64,000 nucleotides of DNA from Limisphaerales bacterium (GTDB lineage Bacteria > Verrucomicrobiota > Verrucomicrobiia > Limisphaerales > AAA164-E04), in assembly GCA_024761205.1 (NCBI GenBank), contig JAMASS010000007.1:62001-126000 (forward strand). The letters run 5' to 3'. Position numbers and translations under genes: made by a program. This document shows positions 19,769-29,014 of this stretch, piece by piece; position 1 is the first letter of the stretch; the number at the start of each line of letters is the position of its first letter. The notes under the pieces are model-generated. The model saw only the letters and a program-made list of their open reading frames with translations, made no database searches and was not told the DNA's origin.

Positions 19769-20389
19769 ATGGGGTGTTTGAACAAGGCCTGCAAGGAGGT
19801 GAGGTTCGAGCCTTGTCCTTGGTGGAAAAAGGAAATGCCAAAGTTTTATGCGGAGCTCGTCGTGGTTCTACAGCAGGCTCCCGAAATGCGAGGGAAGGTT
19901 CTGGAAACCGTGGTCGATATTCATCAGCGGCATCTCCGTTATTTGGAGATGAAACCCGAGTTGGCGACGATCCATTTGATGATCAAGCGACGTGAGTTCG
20001 AGAACTAGGTTTTAGCGGAGCGCCTTCATCGCCTTTCCGATCCTAAGAAACGATCGCGGGTTTTTAAGCAGTTGGTCGATCATATGGATGTGACCTTCGA
20101 CTTGAATCTCAAACTGGTGCGAGGTGAGCTCGCTTGGTTGGAAGATCAGGTGAAAACGATCTGCGGTGTGGTCGCTGAAGAGAAATCTAACAAAAAACTC
20201 TATATCAAAGGAGTTTTGGGTTCCCTGCTGTTGGCGAATGAGCTGTTGATTCAGGCGTCGATCCTTGATTTGGGGGCGTTGGGGAGTCATTTTAGGTGGG
20301 ACAAATTGATGCAACTGATCGATCAATTGCCGCCCAAGTCTGAGGCGGCTGGAAAAATCTTGGAGCGGAATGAACTTGAGGCAGAGTGA
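19769..20389 (+). pseudogene. Unidentified gene interrupted by an in-frame TAG
   Basis: A single frame runs 19,769-20,389 and is broken only by TAG at 20,006-20,008. The first part reads MPKFYAELVVVLQQAPEMRG...HLRYLEMKPELATIHLMIKRREFEN. The second reads LAERLHRLSDPKKRSRVFKQ...GELAWLEDQVKTICGVVAEE and ends near LERNELEAE. Joined it would be about 206 residues, mostly helical and charged, without signal or membrane segments. I do not recognise the family. The giant gene at 20,426 follows within 40 bp on the same strand. One stop in an otherwise clean frame suggests recent loss or readthrough. Confidence 0.55.
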
Positions 20390-20425
20390 ACGTTTAGTGA
20401 CTCGGACGGGTATAACGACAGAATA

Positions 20426-23400
20426 ATGATGTTAGGAAGATTGAGAATTCTCGGGAGGGCCGCTCTTGGTCTGCTTGGGTTGTTTTCGGTGAATCGGGCG
20501 TGGGCAGCAGAACGGCCCCATGTTGTGATCATTCATGGGGAGCCGGAGTATGGTTCGGTGCGGACCATGCCGGTCTTCGCCAAGGAGTTGGAGCAGCGAC
20601 TGAATTTTAGAACGACGGTGCTCCAGTCCAATCACCCAGAACGCGGTGACTTGCCGGATTTAAAGGTTCTTGATGATGCCGATCTGTTGGTCTTGTTTAT
20701 TCGATTTCGGCTGGCGACGGAGACGCAGTTTAGCCGCCTGAAAGAGTGGTTTGACGCTGGTAAACCGGCGCTGGCGTTTCGTACGACGAGCCACGGATTC
20801 TGGGAGAAGAAGGGATGGTTCGTTCCGTTCTTTGGTGGCCACTACAAGTCCCACGCATCGAACCGGGCAGGAACGACGGTCATCGTTCCTGCCGAACAGC
20901 GATGCCATCCGGTGTTGCGAGGCGTCAATGGGCGTTTCCATGTGGGGCATGGTGGGACGTACAATGCGCAGCCGCTTTCCGATTTCGTAACCCCGTTGTT
21001 GCTGGGGAAAACCTTGGATATCCCGGCGGAACCGGTCGCCTGGACTGCTGAGTATCGTCCGGGGCAGCGATTGTTCTATACTTCATTGGGGGCTGAGGAT
21101 AATTTTGAGAATGCCTCGTTTCGTAATTTGGTATTGAACGCCGCTGCGTGGACTCTCAAAAGAGATGTTCCTCATGGAGGTGTTCTGGGGCGAGAAGTCG
21201 TTGACGATCAGGCGGTCCCGTCGGTTGCTGAAACGGCCCCTCTCAAGAGTGCCCCCGAAGGGGCGGTCGCGTTGCTGGCTAGCGGCGATCTTTCACTGTG
21301 GCGGCACTGGGATCCGAGCGTCGAGCCGCTCGCCATCGGCATCGATGAGCGGGCTGACACGACGAGCGGTGGGCCGGTGTTTAGCGAGGCCCGTTGGTTA
21401 TCGGATCAAGGCAGTGTCGTGGCTCGGCCAGGTTTTGGTGATATCCTCACTAAGGAATCGTTTGAAGATGGGGTTTATCAAATCGACTTTTTGATTCCCG
21501 AGGAACCGAGCTATGTGACCGGGAAGTTTCGAGGCAATAGCGGGGTCTTTGTTGATGGCAAATGGGAGGTGCAGATCATTGATTCGCATGGTTCTGAGAT
21601 GGTCGATGACAAAGATACTTGTGGCGCCATTTTTGGGGTTGCGGCACCCCGGGTGAATGCTTGCGGCAAACCGGGAACCTGGCAGTCGATGGAGATTGCC
21701 GTGCAGCATACAACTGGAGGGGCGGAGTTATCGGTCTGGCTTAATGGTCAGCAGATCCATGATCGCGTTCAAGTCTCGGAGCCAACGCTCTATGGATTTG
21801 CTGCTGAGGAAGAGGAGGAATATCCGGTTTCGGTTGTCGTATTCAATGAAACGGCGTCGGAACAGGCGAATTTTGGGAGAGATTTTACTTGTGTCATTCG
21901 GTTTCGAACGGAGGAAGACGGTCCGCTTTTCGGAAAGTGTCATCCGCTGGATGAATTCCGCAAGAATGATAAGGCACTGTATGTCGCCGAGGACCGATTG
22001 CACTTTGAGGTTAGATCGGTCGGCAGGCTCAGCGGCAAGCAGGAGGTGGCAGACGGCGAGTGGCACACAGTGGTGCTTCGCAACCAGAAGGGGCGCTGGA
22101 GTTTGACGATTGATGGACGGGAGGAAGCGGTGCTGGAGGAAATTAGATCGTCAGATAATGATCCGAGTCGTCTAGTGCTGGGTTATGCGTCGAAAGATTT
22201 TCCCAACGATGATGGTGAAGTGACGCGATGGACCGGAGAGATTGGAGAATTCCAGTTTTTCAAAGGAGTATTGACCGAGCAAGCGCTGAAGCGATCTGAT
22301 GGAATTAAACCCGCTGTGCGTTGGGCAGCCGGGGGAGGGACAGATGTCATTACCGGCCGCGCGGCTCGAAAGTTGAATATGGGTGGCGCTTTTACGACGG
22401 TGGTTCGATTCCGTGGCGAGGGGGATGGTCCGCTCTTTGCCAAAGCGCCGGCTGAAGGCGCGTGGGTTCCGGACGGCAAGACCCTGTTTGTAACTCGCGG
22501 GCGATTGGTCTACGACATTGGCTGGCTAGGCGCGCTGGTGGCCGAGGACGCTGCGGTTGATGATGGTGAGTGGCATGTGGCGGCAGTCACCCATGACAGA
22601 GGAAACACGAGCCTTTATCTTGATGGTAAGTTGGTGGCTCAGTCGGAGGACTTTGGACGGCCGGATGTGCGTAACCATGTGTTTAAGGTGGGGGCTTGTT
22701 CCGAGGACTTTCCAGAAACGTCTTCGCGAGAATATACGGGTGATATTTCTCATGTGGGCTTTGTTGCCAAGGCAATGTCGGCGAAGCGTCTGAAGGCGTT
22801 TGATCCGGCGAAGAATGATGGGGAGGGGTTTGTGTTGTGGCGTTCATATGAGGTTGCGGATTCGCGTGATTATCGCGTTGTGATGCTTGGCGCCGGGGGT
22901 GACGAGGATGAGGAGGCGCAGGGAGCCGAGGCTGTGGGCGGACCATTACGATTACAAGCGGATTCCTCTCAAGTCCGTTTTGCCAATATTTCCGTCGCGC
23001 CGTTATGTGATATCGATCATGCCACGATCATCAAGAGCTGGGACGACGAAACCCTGGTTCGTGGCAAGCGGGTCTATAATGCAATTTGTATCACCTGCCA
23101 CGGCAATTTGGAAAAGGAGGGTTCGTTGCCGACGTCTCGAAAGTTTTGGGAAGCTGAATTCAAGAACGGCAAGGATCCTTACCGTTTGTTCAAGACGTTG
23201 GGAACAGGTTTTGGCCAAATGCCCGCTTTTCCGTTCCTGACCGTTCAGCAACGCTACGACGTCATTCACTACATTCGTGAAGCGTTAGTCAAACCGACGA
23301 ATCAAGGGGAGCACTTTGAAGTCACTGAGAGCTACTTGGCAAGTTTGCCGAAAGGTGCGAGCACGACCGGGACGATGACCGAGGAAATGCTTGAGTATGC

Positions 23401-25546
23401 CAAAGGGTCCAAATATATGCGAATGAACTTCGGTCCGATGTTGGATTGGACCTATCAAGTGGCGCCGGGCAATATTGCCTACAAGGCGATCGCGGTACGG
23501 TTGGATGAAGGGATTGGTGGGGTGAGTAAGGGGAATGCTTGGTTGGTCTACGATCACGATACCATGCGGATTGCTGCTGGTTGGTCAGGGAACGAGTTCA
23601 TTGATTGGAAGGGTATTGCACTGGATCAATCGCACGGAACCCATGCCAGCATCGTGGGCGATGTCGCGTTTGTGAATCCCGTGGGACCAGGCTGGGCGCA
23701 TCCGGAGACCGGTTCCTGGGAAGACCCTCGATTTCTTGGCCGTGATGGGAAACCTTACGGACCCTTGCCGCGGGAGTGGACACAATTTCGTGGGCAGTAT
23801 CTTCACGGCCAAAAGGTGATCATTCGCTACACGGTGGGCGATGCCGAGGTGTTGGAATTACCCGGAATGGAAAAGAGCGATGCGAAGGTGGTTTACACGA
23901 GAACCTTGAATATCGGCAAGTCACGGCGGGATCTCCGGTTGCGTGTTGCTCCGAAGTCGACTGGCGTTGTGCTTGGCGGCGTGAGCGAAGCTACGGTGGA
24001 AACGGTCGATGGATTCAAAGTATTGAAGATCCCGGCGACCGCAACCCCGCTGCGAGCTAAGTTGCTCATTGGTAATGTGGCCGATGATAAGTTGGGCTTC
24101 CAAGCAATAGTTTCCGCTCCGGCCGAGGATTTGAGTGTTTACCTGAAGGGCGGACCGGTACGGTTTCCCGACATTGTGATGACTCAGGGTAGAAATGGCG
24201 GCGACGGGGCACCGTTTGAAGTCGATGAGATCACTTATCCCACGGACAATCCTTGGAACAGCTGGATGCGGTTGGGTGGCTTTGACTTTTTGCCGGGAGG
24301 CAAGCGAGCTGCGGTGGCGACTTGGTTAGGGGATGTTTGGTTAGTGGATGGCATCGATGGGAAGCTCGGAAAGCACAATTGGAAACGCATCTGTACCGGG
24401 CTGTTTCAGCCGCTCGGCGTCAAGGTTGTTGACGGGGTTATTTACATCACCTGCCGCGATCAAATCGCTCGATTATATGACTACAACGGCGACGAAGAAA
24501 TCGACTACATCGAGGCCTTTAATTCGGATCATCAAGTGACCGAACATTTCCATGAATTTGCCATGGGGTTGCAAACGGATACCGAAGGAAATTTCTACTA
24601 TGCAAAGTCGGCCCGACACGCCAAGACGGCCTTAGTGCCGCATCACGGTACTTTGCTGAAGGTCACTCCAGATGGAAAACACACAGAGATATTGGCCGTT
24701 GGTTTTCGAGCCGCCAATGGCGTGTGCCTCAATCCTGACGGGAGTTTCATCGTCACCGATCAGGAAGGGCACTGGACCCCGAAGAACCGGATCAACTATG
24801 TGCGTAAAGGTGGTTTTTACGGGAACATGATGGGCTACCACAACGTTGTTGATGAGAGCGACGAAGCCATGGAGCAACCCCTTTGTTGGATTACAAATGC
24901 CTTTGATCGAAGTCCGGGTGAGCTCTTGTGGGTTCCGGAATCCGCGAAATGGGGGCCGCTGAACGGCCAACTCTTGAACATGAGTTACGGCACGGGGAGG
25001 GTGTTCTTAGTGCCGCATGAAATCGTTAACGGTCAGGCCCAAGGGGGCATGGTCAGTTTGGGGCTGGAATTCCCCACCGGAACGATGAGGGGGCGGTTCC
25101 ACGAATCCAATGGTCAGCTCTACACCACCGGGATGTTTGCCTGGGCGGGTAACAAGCATCAGGACGGTGGCTTCTATCGAATCCGTTACACGGGTAAGCC
25201 AGCCTACCAGATCACGGGGTTGCGAGCGCGAAGGGAGGGAATGGAACTGAAATTTAGCGATCCGCTGGACAGCCACACTGCTGGAGACGCTTCGAACTAT
25301 GCCATCAAGATCTGGGATCTCAAACGAACGAAGAATTACGGTTCCCAACACTACAATGAGCGCCCGCTGGAAGTGAAGTCGGTCGAAGTTTCAAACGATC
25401 GACGATCAATCTTTCTGAGAATTCCGGAAATCATCCCGACATGGAGCATGGAGATCAAGATCAACATCCAGGGCGAAAATGGAGAGTCCGTCGAGCACGT
25501 CATTCACAACACCATCCACAATCTCCAAAACACGGCGATTTTCTAA
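20426..25546 (+). CDS. Giant secreted multidomain protein: ThuA, DUF1080/LamG, cytochrome c and PVC-type propeller
   Basis: The 1,706-residue protein has an N-terminal signal peptide (about 1-28). A ThuA-like glutamine-amidotransferase-fold domain follows (about 30-245, with HGEPEYGS and WFDAGKPALAFRTTSHGF). A DUF1080-type jelly-roll domain (about 280-860) is split by two LamG units (about 480-615 and 650-785). Next is a cytochrome c domain with CITCH at 888-892 and probable axial Met932 in FGQMPAF. A long PVC-specific region with a sorbosone-dehydrogenase-like propeller (about 1,285-1,600) and a C-terminal beta domain complete it. It probably acts in the periplasm or outer layer, oxidising or binding sugars and passing electrons to the haem. 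Substrate is unknown. The frame is fully open despite decayed neighbours. Confidence 0.85.
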   Translation: MMLGRLRILGRAALGLLGLFSVNRAWAAERPHVVIIHGEPEYGSVRTMPVFAKELEQRLNFRTTVLQSNHPERGDLPDLKVLDDADLLVLFIRFRLATETQFSRLKEWFDAGKPALAFRTTSHGFWEKKGWFVPFFGGHYKSHASNRAGTTVIVPAEQRCHPVLRGVNGRFHVGHGGTYNAQPLSDFVTPLLLGKTLDIPAEPVAWTAEYRPGQRLFYTSLGAEDNFENASFRNLVLNAAAWTLKRDVPHGGVLGREVVDDQAVPSVAETAPLKSAPEGAVALLASGDLSLWRHWDPSVEPLAIGIDERADTTSGGPVFSEARWLSDQGSVVARPGFGDILTKESFEDGVYQIDFLIPEEPSYVTGKFRGNSGVFVDGKWEVQIIDSHGSEMVDDKDTCGAIFGVAAPRVNACGKPGTWQSMEIAVQHTTGGAELSVWLNGQQIHDRVQVSEPTLYGFAAEEEEEYPVSVVVFNETASEQANFGRDFTCVIRFRTEEDGPLFGKCHPLDEFRKNDKALYVAEDRLHFEVRSVGRLSGKQEVADGEWHTVVLRNQKGRWSLTIDGREEAVLEEIRSSDNDPSRLVLGYASKDFPNDDGEVTRWTGEIGEFQFFKGVLTEQALKRSDGIKPAVRWAAGGGTDVITGRAARKLNMGGAFTTVVRFRGEGDGPLFAKAPAEGAWVPDGKTLFVTRGRLVYDIGWLGALVAEDAAVDDGEWHVAAVTHDRGNTSLYLDGKLVAQSEDFGRPDVRNHVFKVGACSEDFPETSSREYTGDISHVGFVAKAMSAKRLKAFDPAKNDGEGFVLWRSYEVADSRDYRVVMLGAGGDEDEEAQGAEAVGGPLRLQADSSQVRFANISVAPLCDIDHATIIKSWDDETLVRGKRVYNAICITCHGNLEKEGSLPTSRKFWEAEFKNGKDPYRLFKTLGTGFGQMPAFPFLTVQQRYDVIHYIREALVKPTNQGEHFEVTESYLASLPKGASTTGTMTEEMLEYAKGSKYMRMNFGPMLDWTYQVAPGNIAYKAIAVRLDEGIGGVSKGNAWLVYDHDTMRIAAGWSGNEFIDWKGIALDQSHGTHASIVGDVAFVNPVGPGWAHPETGSWEDPRFLGRDGKPYGPLPREWTQFRGQYLHGQKVIIRYTVGDAEVLELPGMEKSDAKVVYTRTLNIGKSRRDLRLRVAPKSTGVVLGGVSEATVETVDGFKVLKIPATATPLRAKLLIGNVADDKLGFQAIVSAPAEDLSVYLKGGPVRFPDIVMTQGRNGGDGAPFEVDEITYPTDNPWNSWMRLGGFDFLPGGKRAAVATWLGDVWLVDGIDGKLGKHNWKRICTGLFQPLGVKVVDGVIYITCRDQIARLYDYNGDEEIDYIEAFNSDHQVTEHFHEFAMGLQTDTEGNFYYAKSARHAKTALVPHHGTLLKVTPDGKHTEILAVGFRAANGVCLNPDGSFIVTDQEGHWTPKNRINYVRKGGFYGNMMGYHNVVDESDEAMEQPLCWITNAFDRSPGELLWVPESAKWGPLNGQLLNMSYGTGRVFLVPHEIVNGQAQGGMVSLGLEFPTGTMRGRFHESNGQLYTTGMFAWAGNKHQDGGFYRIRYTGKPAYQITGLRARREGMELKFSDPLDSHTAGDASNYAIKIWDLKRTKNYGSQHYNERPLEVKSVEVSNDRRSIFLRIPEIIPTWSMEIKINIQGENGESVEHVIHNTIHNLQNTAIF

Positions 25547-25689
25547 AAGGGGATTTGACAGGAGATAATAGGAAACAGAAAAGGAAAAATAGAAAGAAAT
25601 CTCCATTATCGATGCTAGGTCGCAGTTCAAAAAAAAAGAAAGGCGACATGGCGCCCGGCTGAGCAATCAATGCGATACTTGGTGGAAGA

Positions 25690-26480
25690 TACATGCGATT
25701 GATTTCGGGAACATCACGAGACCGCCAAGGTCTCAGACAACGGCTTCCCCTCCGAGAGAAGGCCCAATTCTGGGGGGTATCCCGCTCGCTGAAACAGGGC
25801 TTAACGGCCCCCAAGGAGAGGGTCCCTTGTGGCAGGCATGAAAGACGAATGGCCGAAAGGACGGGCAAGCATTTCGGCGGCAACGCCTTTGGACGCCGGG
25901 TGCGACTGAAAGCTGCCGAGGCGCCGCCTATCGGTCCCGAACGGGGCACCCCGCCGAAAAAGCGCGAACCACCCGGGCGGTCCCTCCAAGCGGGCGCCGA
26001 GCGCGCCCTCCTGGTGGTGCGGAGAGCGCTTCTTGGCACTCCACTGGCAAGCCGCCCCCTTGCCGCAGGAGCGCTGGCGCTGAAAAAAGCCGCTGGGATA
26101 GGCTGTGGCGAAAGCAGGGTCCAATGGCTCGCCAAGCGTCCGCTCTATGAAGAGCGCGCGCCAGACGGCAAAAGCGGGACTAACGGCACAAGGCGACGCT
26201 CCCTCTCGAAAAGGCTCGGGGGCCTGCCAGGGCAAACGCTGGGAAGAGGATCACCAAGCAGGGAAAACCCCCCGGAAACGGATTCGTGGAGAACAACGGC
26301 GACGCCCGCGCCCGCGAGGAGCAGGCAATTGTCTGTTTGGCCGGACGCCAAGGCAGCCCCTCGGGCTGGACACGGCCATGCTGATTCAAAAGCCCGGGGC
26401 AATCCTGGAGACTCCCCTTGGGGGAGGCGAGGGCATTCCTTGGCTGAATGCCGGTGGGCGCAATGACCGCTGGGATCCCC
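25690..26480. other. GC-rich, stop-poor block with no recognisable protein
   Basis: Base composition jumps here relative to both flanks, and stops are rare in several frames on both strands, giving overlapping frames of about 120-260 codons. None reads like a protein: the products are rich in Arg, Gly, Pro and Ala without hydrophobic patterning. Short inverted repeats such as GAGACC-GCCAA-GGTCTC (about 25,718-25,736) occur. The block lies between the end of the giant gene and a decayed oxidoreductase. It could be a structured RNA, a foreign segment, or a very old relic. Confidence 0.5.
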
Positions 26481-26538
26481 TTTTCTCGCCCCGCTCCAAA
26501 TCATCGCGCTTTCCAAAAATTGAGCTGCTCCCTATCCG

Positions 26539-27105
26539 TTACCTCTTGTTCAAAAATTCATACCACCGATTCCCAACCCGGTCGATATTCCCTAGCCCAT
26601 AGGCCTCTGCTTTGGGATTGTCGATAATCTGTTTCTTTTCCGAGTCGAAGTAGACTCTGCTTGCCCGTGCGGGTAGACGATGTTACCCAAGTGACACATC
26701 AAGGTGTTTTTCTGGTCGATCTCAATCTCTGAGTTGAGGGTTTCACTTGACCGGATGCAGTCGAAGAAGTTTTGCATGTGGCTCCGATTGCTGTCTTCCC
26801 CGGATTGGCTGGCGATTTTGTTTCCTTGAATATCCATGACGCGGTGCTGCCCCCCGAGATGGCAAGTATGCTTTTGGTGCCATAGAATCGCACGAAGTCT
26901 TGTTTCTCGTCGCGTTGAGGAATAGCTACTGCATTTCCAGAAAGTGCCTTTGTTGCCAAAATCATAGGCAAGTGTTCCTGGTCATCGTCGAAGTGAAAGC
27001 GCTATCCGTTGTAGGTCACTCGCAAGGGGTGTTTGATGTCGAGCCTCCACAGCGACAGATATCCAGGGACGTGGATGCTATTGTTTCTTGGGGAAAATCT
27101 GCTTA
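26539..27105 (-). pseudogene. Broken Gfo/Idh/MocA-family oxidoreductase (C-terminal part)
   Basis: Minus-strand pieces give FVRFYGTKSILAISGG, SNRSHMQNFFDCIRSSETLNS and EIEIDQKNTLMCHLGNIVY, then, after a frame change, KKQIIDNPKAEAYG...VGNRWYEFLNKR with a stop at 26,539-26,541. This is the usual end of secreted NAD(P)-dependent Gfo/Idh/MocA oxidoreductases that are abundant in verrucomicrobia and planctomycetes. The Rossmann half is missing and there are at least two shifts. The family acts on sugars and inositols. Confidence 0.75.
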
Positions 27106-27137
27106 ATAATCGGAAACTCGGTTTTTCTCTAAAAAAA

Positions 27138-27383
27138 TCACCGAAAACAGCAAAGTTCAGGGATTAAATCAGAGTTTCCTTCGTTCATCATTGCCCAGTG
27201 CCAGTTGTTAATGAACAAGATTATCTTTTGAAAGATCGTCCTCGAAAGCACGTTGAAGCTGCTGCGGCAGACATGGCAATTCCACCGCTCAATCTTTTGC
27301 AACTCCCGCTTGCGGGACACCTCTTTGCTTTGGCAAAGCGGACATTTCATTCCAACCCGTTAGCCTCTAAATCCTAATTGCGT
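27138..27383 (-). mobile_element. Truncated IS1595-like transposase remnant, second copy
   Basis: Starting at 27,350 the minus strand encodes MKCPLCQSKEVSRKREL, QKIERWNCHVCRSSFNVLSRTIFQK: a four-cysteine zinc ribbon and the first helix of an IS1595-type transposase. Homology to the element at 3,400 stops there, and the next residues are unrelated. The outer end carries the same repeat (complement of AATTAGGATTTAGAGGCT) at 27,362-27,383, just upstream of the start. No matching second end is seen. It sits 70 bp from the tRNA-Gly gene. Confidence 0.75.
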
Positions 27384-27450
27384 ATTTTTATTCTTACTTA
27401 GCCGATTCTTGAGAGGGCAATATGTTGTAAGTTGCTGATGCTGTTAGGGC

Positions 27451-27524
27451 TGGAGCGGGTGAAGGGAATCGAACCCTCGTAGCCAGCTTGGAAGGCTGGA
27501 GCTTTACCATTAAGCTACACCCGC
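27451..27524 (-). tRNA. tRNA-Gly (anticodon UCC), with encoded CCA
   Basis: The minus strand folds as a full cloverleaf: acceptor GCGGGTG pairing with CACCCGC, a D arm containing AGCTTAATGGTAAAGCT, an anticodon arm CCAGCCTTCCAAGCTGG with anticodon TCC, and a T arm GAGGGTTCGATTCCCTTC. The discriminator is U and CCA is encoded at 27,453-27,451. It decodes GGA and GGG codons. The length of 74 nt including CCA is normal. Confidence 0.95.
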
Positions 27525-27600
27525 ATCGGAATGATGCCAAGGACAGCTACCAAACGAGGCTTGCGTTGTCAATTCTGACGTCGCTATGTTCTTGCCGAGC

Positions 27601-28986
27601 ATGAGCACGCTGCTGCTTTTGAACGGACGTCTGATCGATCCGGCGAACGACCTAGACGATCAGAAGGACCTCCTCCTTCTCGGAGGAAAGGTCGCCGCGA
27701 TTGGTGATTCCGCGCAAGCCGCTGCACCGGAAAATGCCCAAGTCATTGATGTTTCGGGCCTCGTCGTCTGCCCGGGACTGATCGACGTCCACGTTCATTT
27801 CCGTGAGCCTGGCCAGAGCGCCAAAGAAAACATCGGTACGGGTAGCAAGGCAGCGGCCAAAGGTGGGTTCACCACGGTGGTGTGCATGCCCAATACGACG
27901 CCTGCGATCGACACTGCTGGGACCGTGGCTTTGATCCAGAACAAAATCGAACGCCAATCCGATATTAACGTCTTGATTGCTGGCGCGATTACCAAAGGTC
28001 TGGCGGGCGAAGAATTGGCGCCCATCGGTTCACTCAAGGGCGCCGGTGTGGTGGCGATCACTGACGATGGACGGTGTATTCAAAACAACGAGCTCATGCG
28101 TCGAGCTCTCGAGTACGCCAACATGTTTGAGATCCCGATCTTGGATCATTGTCAGGATGACCAACTCACCGGTGATGGCGTCATGAACGAAGGGTATTGG
28201 AGCATGGTTCTTGGGCTGGCCGGTTGTCCCGCCTCCGGTGAAGAGATCATGATCGCCCGGAACATTCATCTGGCCGATTTGACGAAAACGCATATCCACT
28301 GCCAAAGCGTCAGCACCGCCGGCAGTGTCCGGCTCATCAAAGAAGCCCAGCACCGAGGCATTCCCATCAGCGGCGAAACTAGCCCGCACTACTTCACTTT
28401 GACCGATGCCACCATCGGTGGCAGCGACGCCTTTTGGGAAAAAGATGGACAGGAATTGCTCCATCTAGTGAAGTCCGATCAGGAAATTCCCCAGTGGCCA
28501 TCCTACGACACTTGTTTCAAAATGACGCCCCCTCTTAGATCGGCAGCAGACCGGCAAGCCATTATCAACGGCGTCGCCGACGGCACTTTGGAGATCATTT
28601 GTAGCGACCACGCGCCTCACTGCAACTATGAAAAGGAAGTCGAATTTGACGTCGCTCCCTTTGGTATCACTGGACTCGAAACAGAGTTAGCACTGAGCCT
28701 AAGCCTGCTTCACCACACCGGCTATCTCTCACTCTCCAAACTGATCGAACGATTTACGATCGGGCCCAACAAACTACTGAACCTGGACAAAGGGGATCTT
28801 GCCGCCGGCAAAGTTGCGGATATGACGGTTTTTGATCCCGATCAAGAATGGAAATTTGACCGAAACGATAGCCTCAGCAAAGGCGAGAATACGCCGTTTC
28901 ACGGGTGGCCGATGCGAGGACGCAATTTAATGACGATCGTGGGAGGGGACGTGGTTTGGAAGGACAAGAGTCGATTTGGGGACTAG
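27601..28986 (+). CDS. pyrC: Dihydroorotase
   Basis: This protein of about 461 residues is a type I dihydroorotase, which closes carbamoyl aspartate to dihydroorotate in pyrimidine synthesis. Metal ligands are in GLIDVHVHFREPGQ. Other family blocks are TTVVCMPNTTPAID, ITDDGRCI, DHCQDDQL, HCQSVSTAGS, ETSPHYFTLTD and the final metal ligand in CSDHAPH. A segment of about 25 residues (SDAFWEKDGQELLHLV region, near 28,420-28,500) is inserted before FKMTPPLR, compared with the common form. I prefer the ATG at 27,601; an in-frame ATG at 27,586 is possible and neither has a strong ribosome site. The gene stands beside tRNA-Gly. Confidence 0.92.
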   Translation: MSTLLLLNGRLIDPANDLDDQKDLLLLGGKVAAIGDSAQAAAPENAQVIDVSGLVVCPGLIDVHVHFREPGQSAKENIGTGSKAAAKGGFTTVVCMPNTTPAIDTAGTVALIQNKIERQSDINVLIAGAITKGLAGEELAPIGSLKGAGVVAITDDGRCIQNNELMRRALEYANMFEIPILDHCQDDQLTGDGVMNEGYWSMVLGLAGCPASGEEIMIARNIHLADLTKTHIHCQSVSTAGSVRLIKEAQHRGIPISGETSPHYFTLTDATIGGSDAFWEKDGQELLHLVKSDQEIPQWPSYDTCFKMTPPLRSAADRQAIINGVADGTLEIICSDHAPHCNYEKEVEFDVAPFGITGLETELALSLSLLHHTGYLSLSKLIERFTIGPNKLLNLDKGDLAAGKVADMTVFDPDQEWKFDRNDSLSKGENTPFHGWPMRGRNLMTIVGGDVVWKDKSRFGD

Positions 28987-29014
28987 AATACCACCAAGGG
29001 GGACTTGAGATTTG

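Noticed and set aside
25693-26602. Long overlapping open frames on both strands in the GC-rich block
   Set aside because: They arise from scarcity of stop codons in GC-rich sequence. None has hydrophobic patterning, domain motifs or a convincing start.
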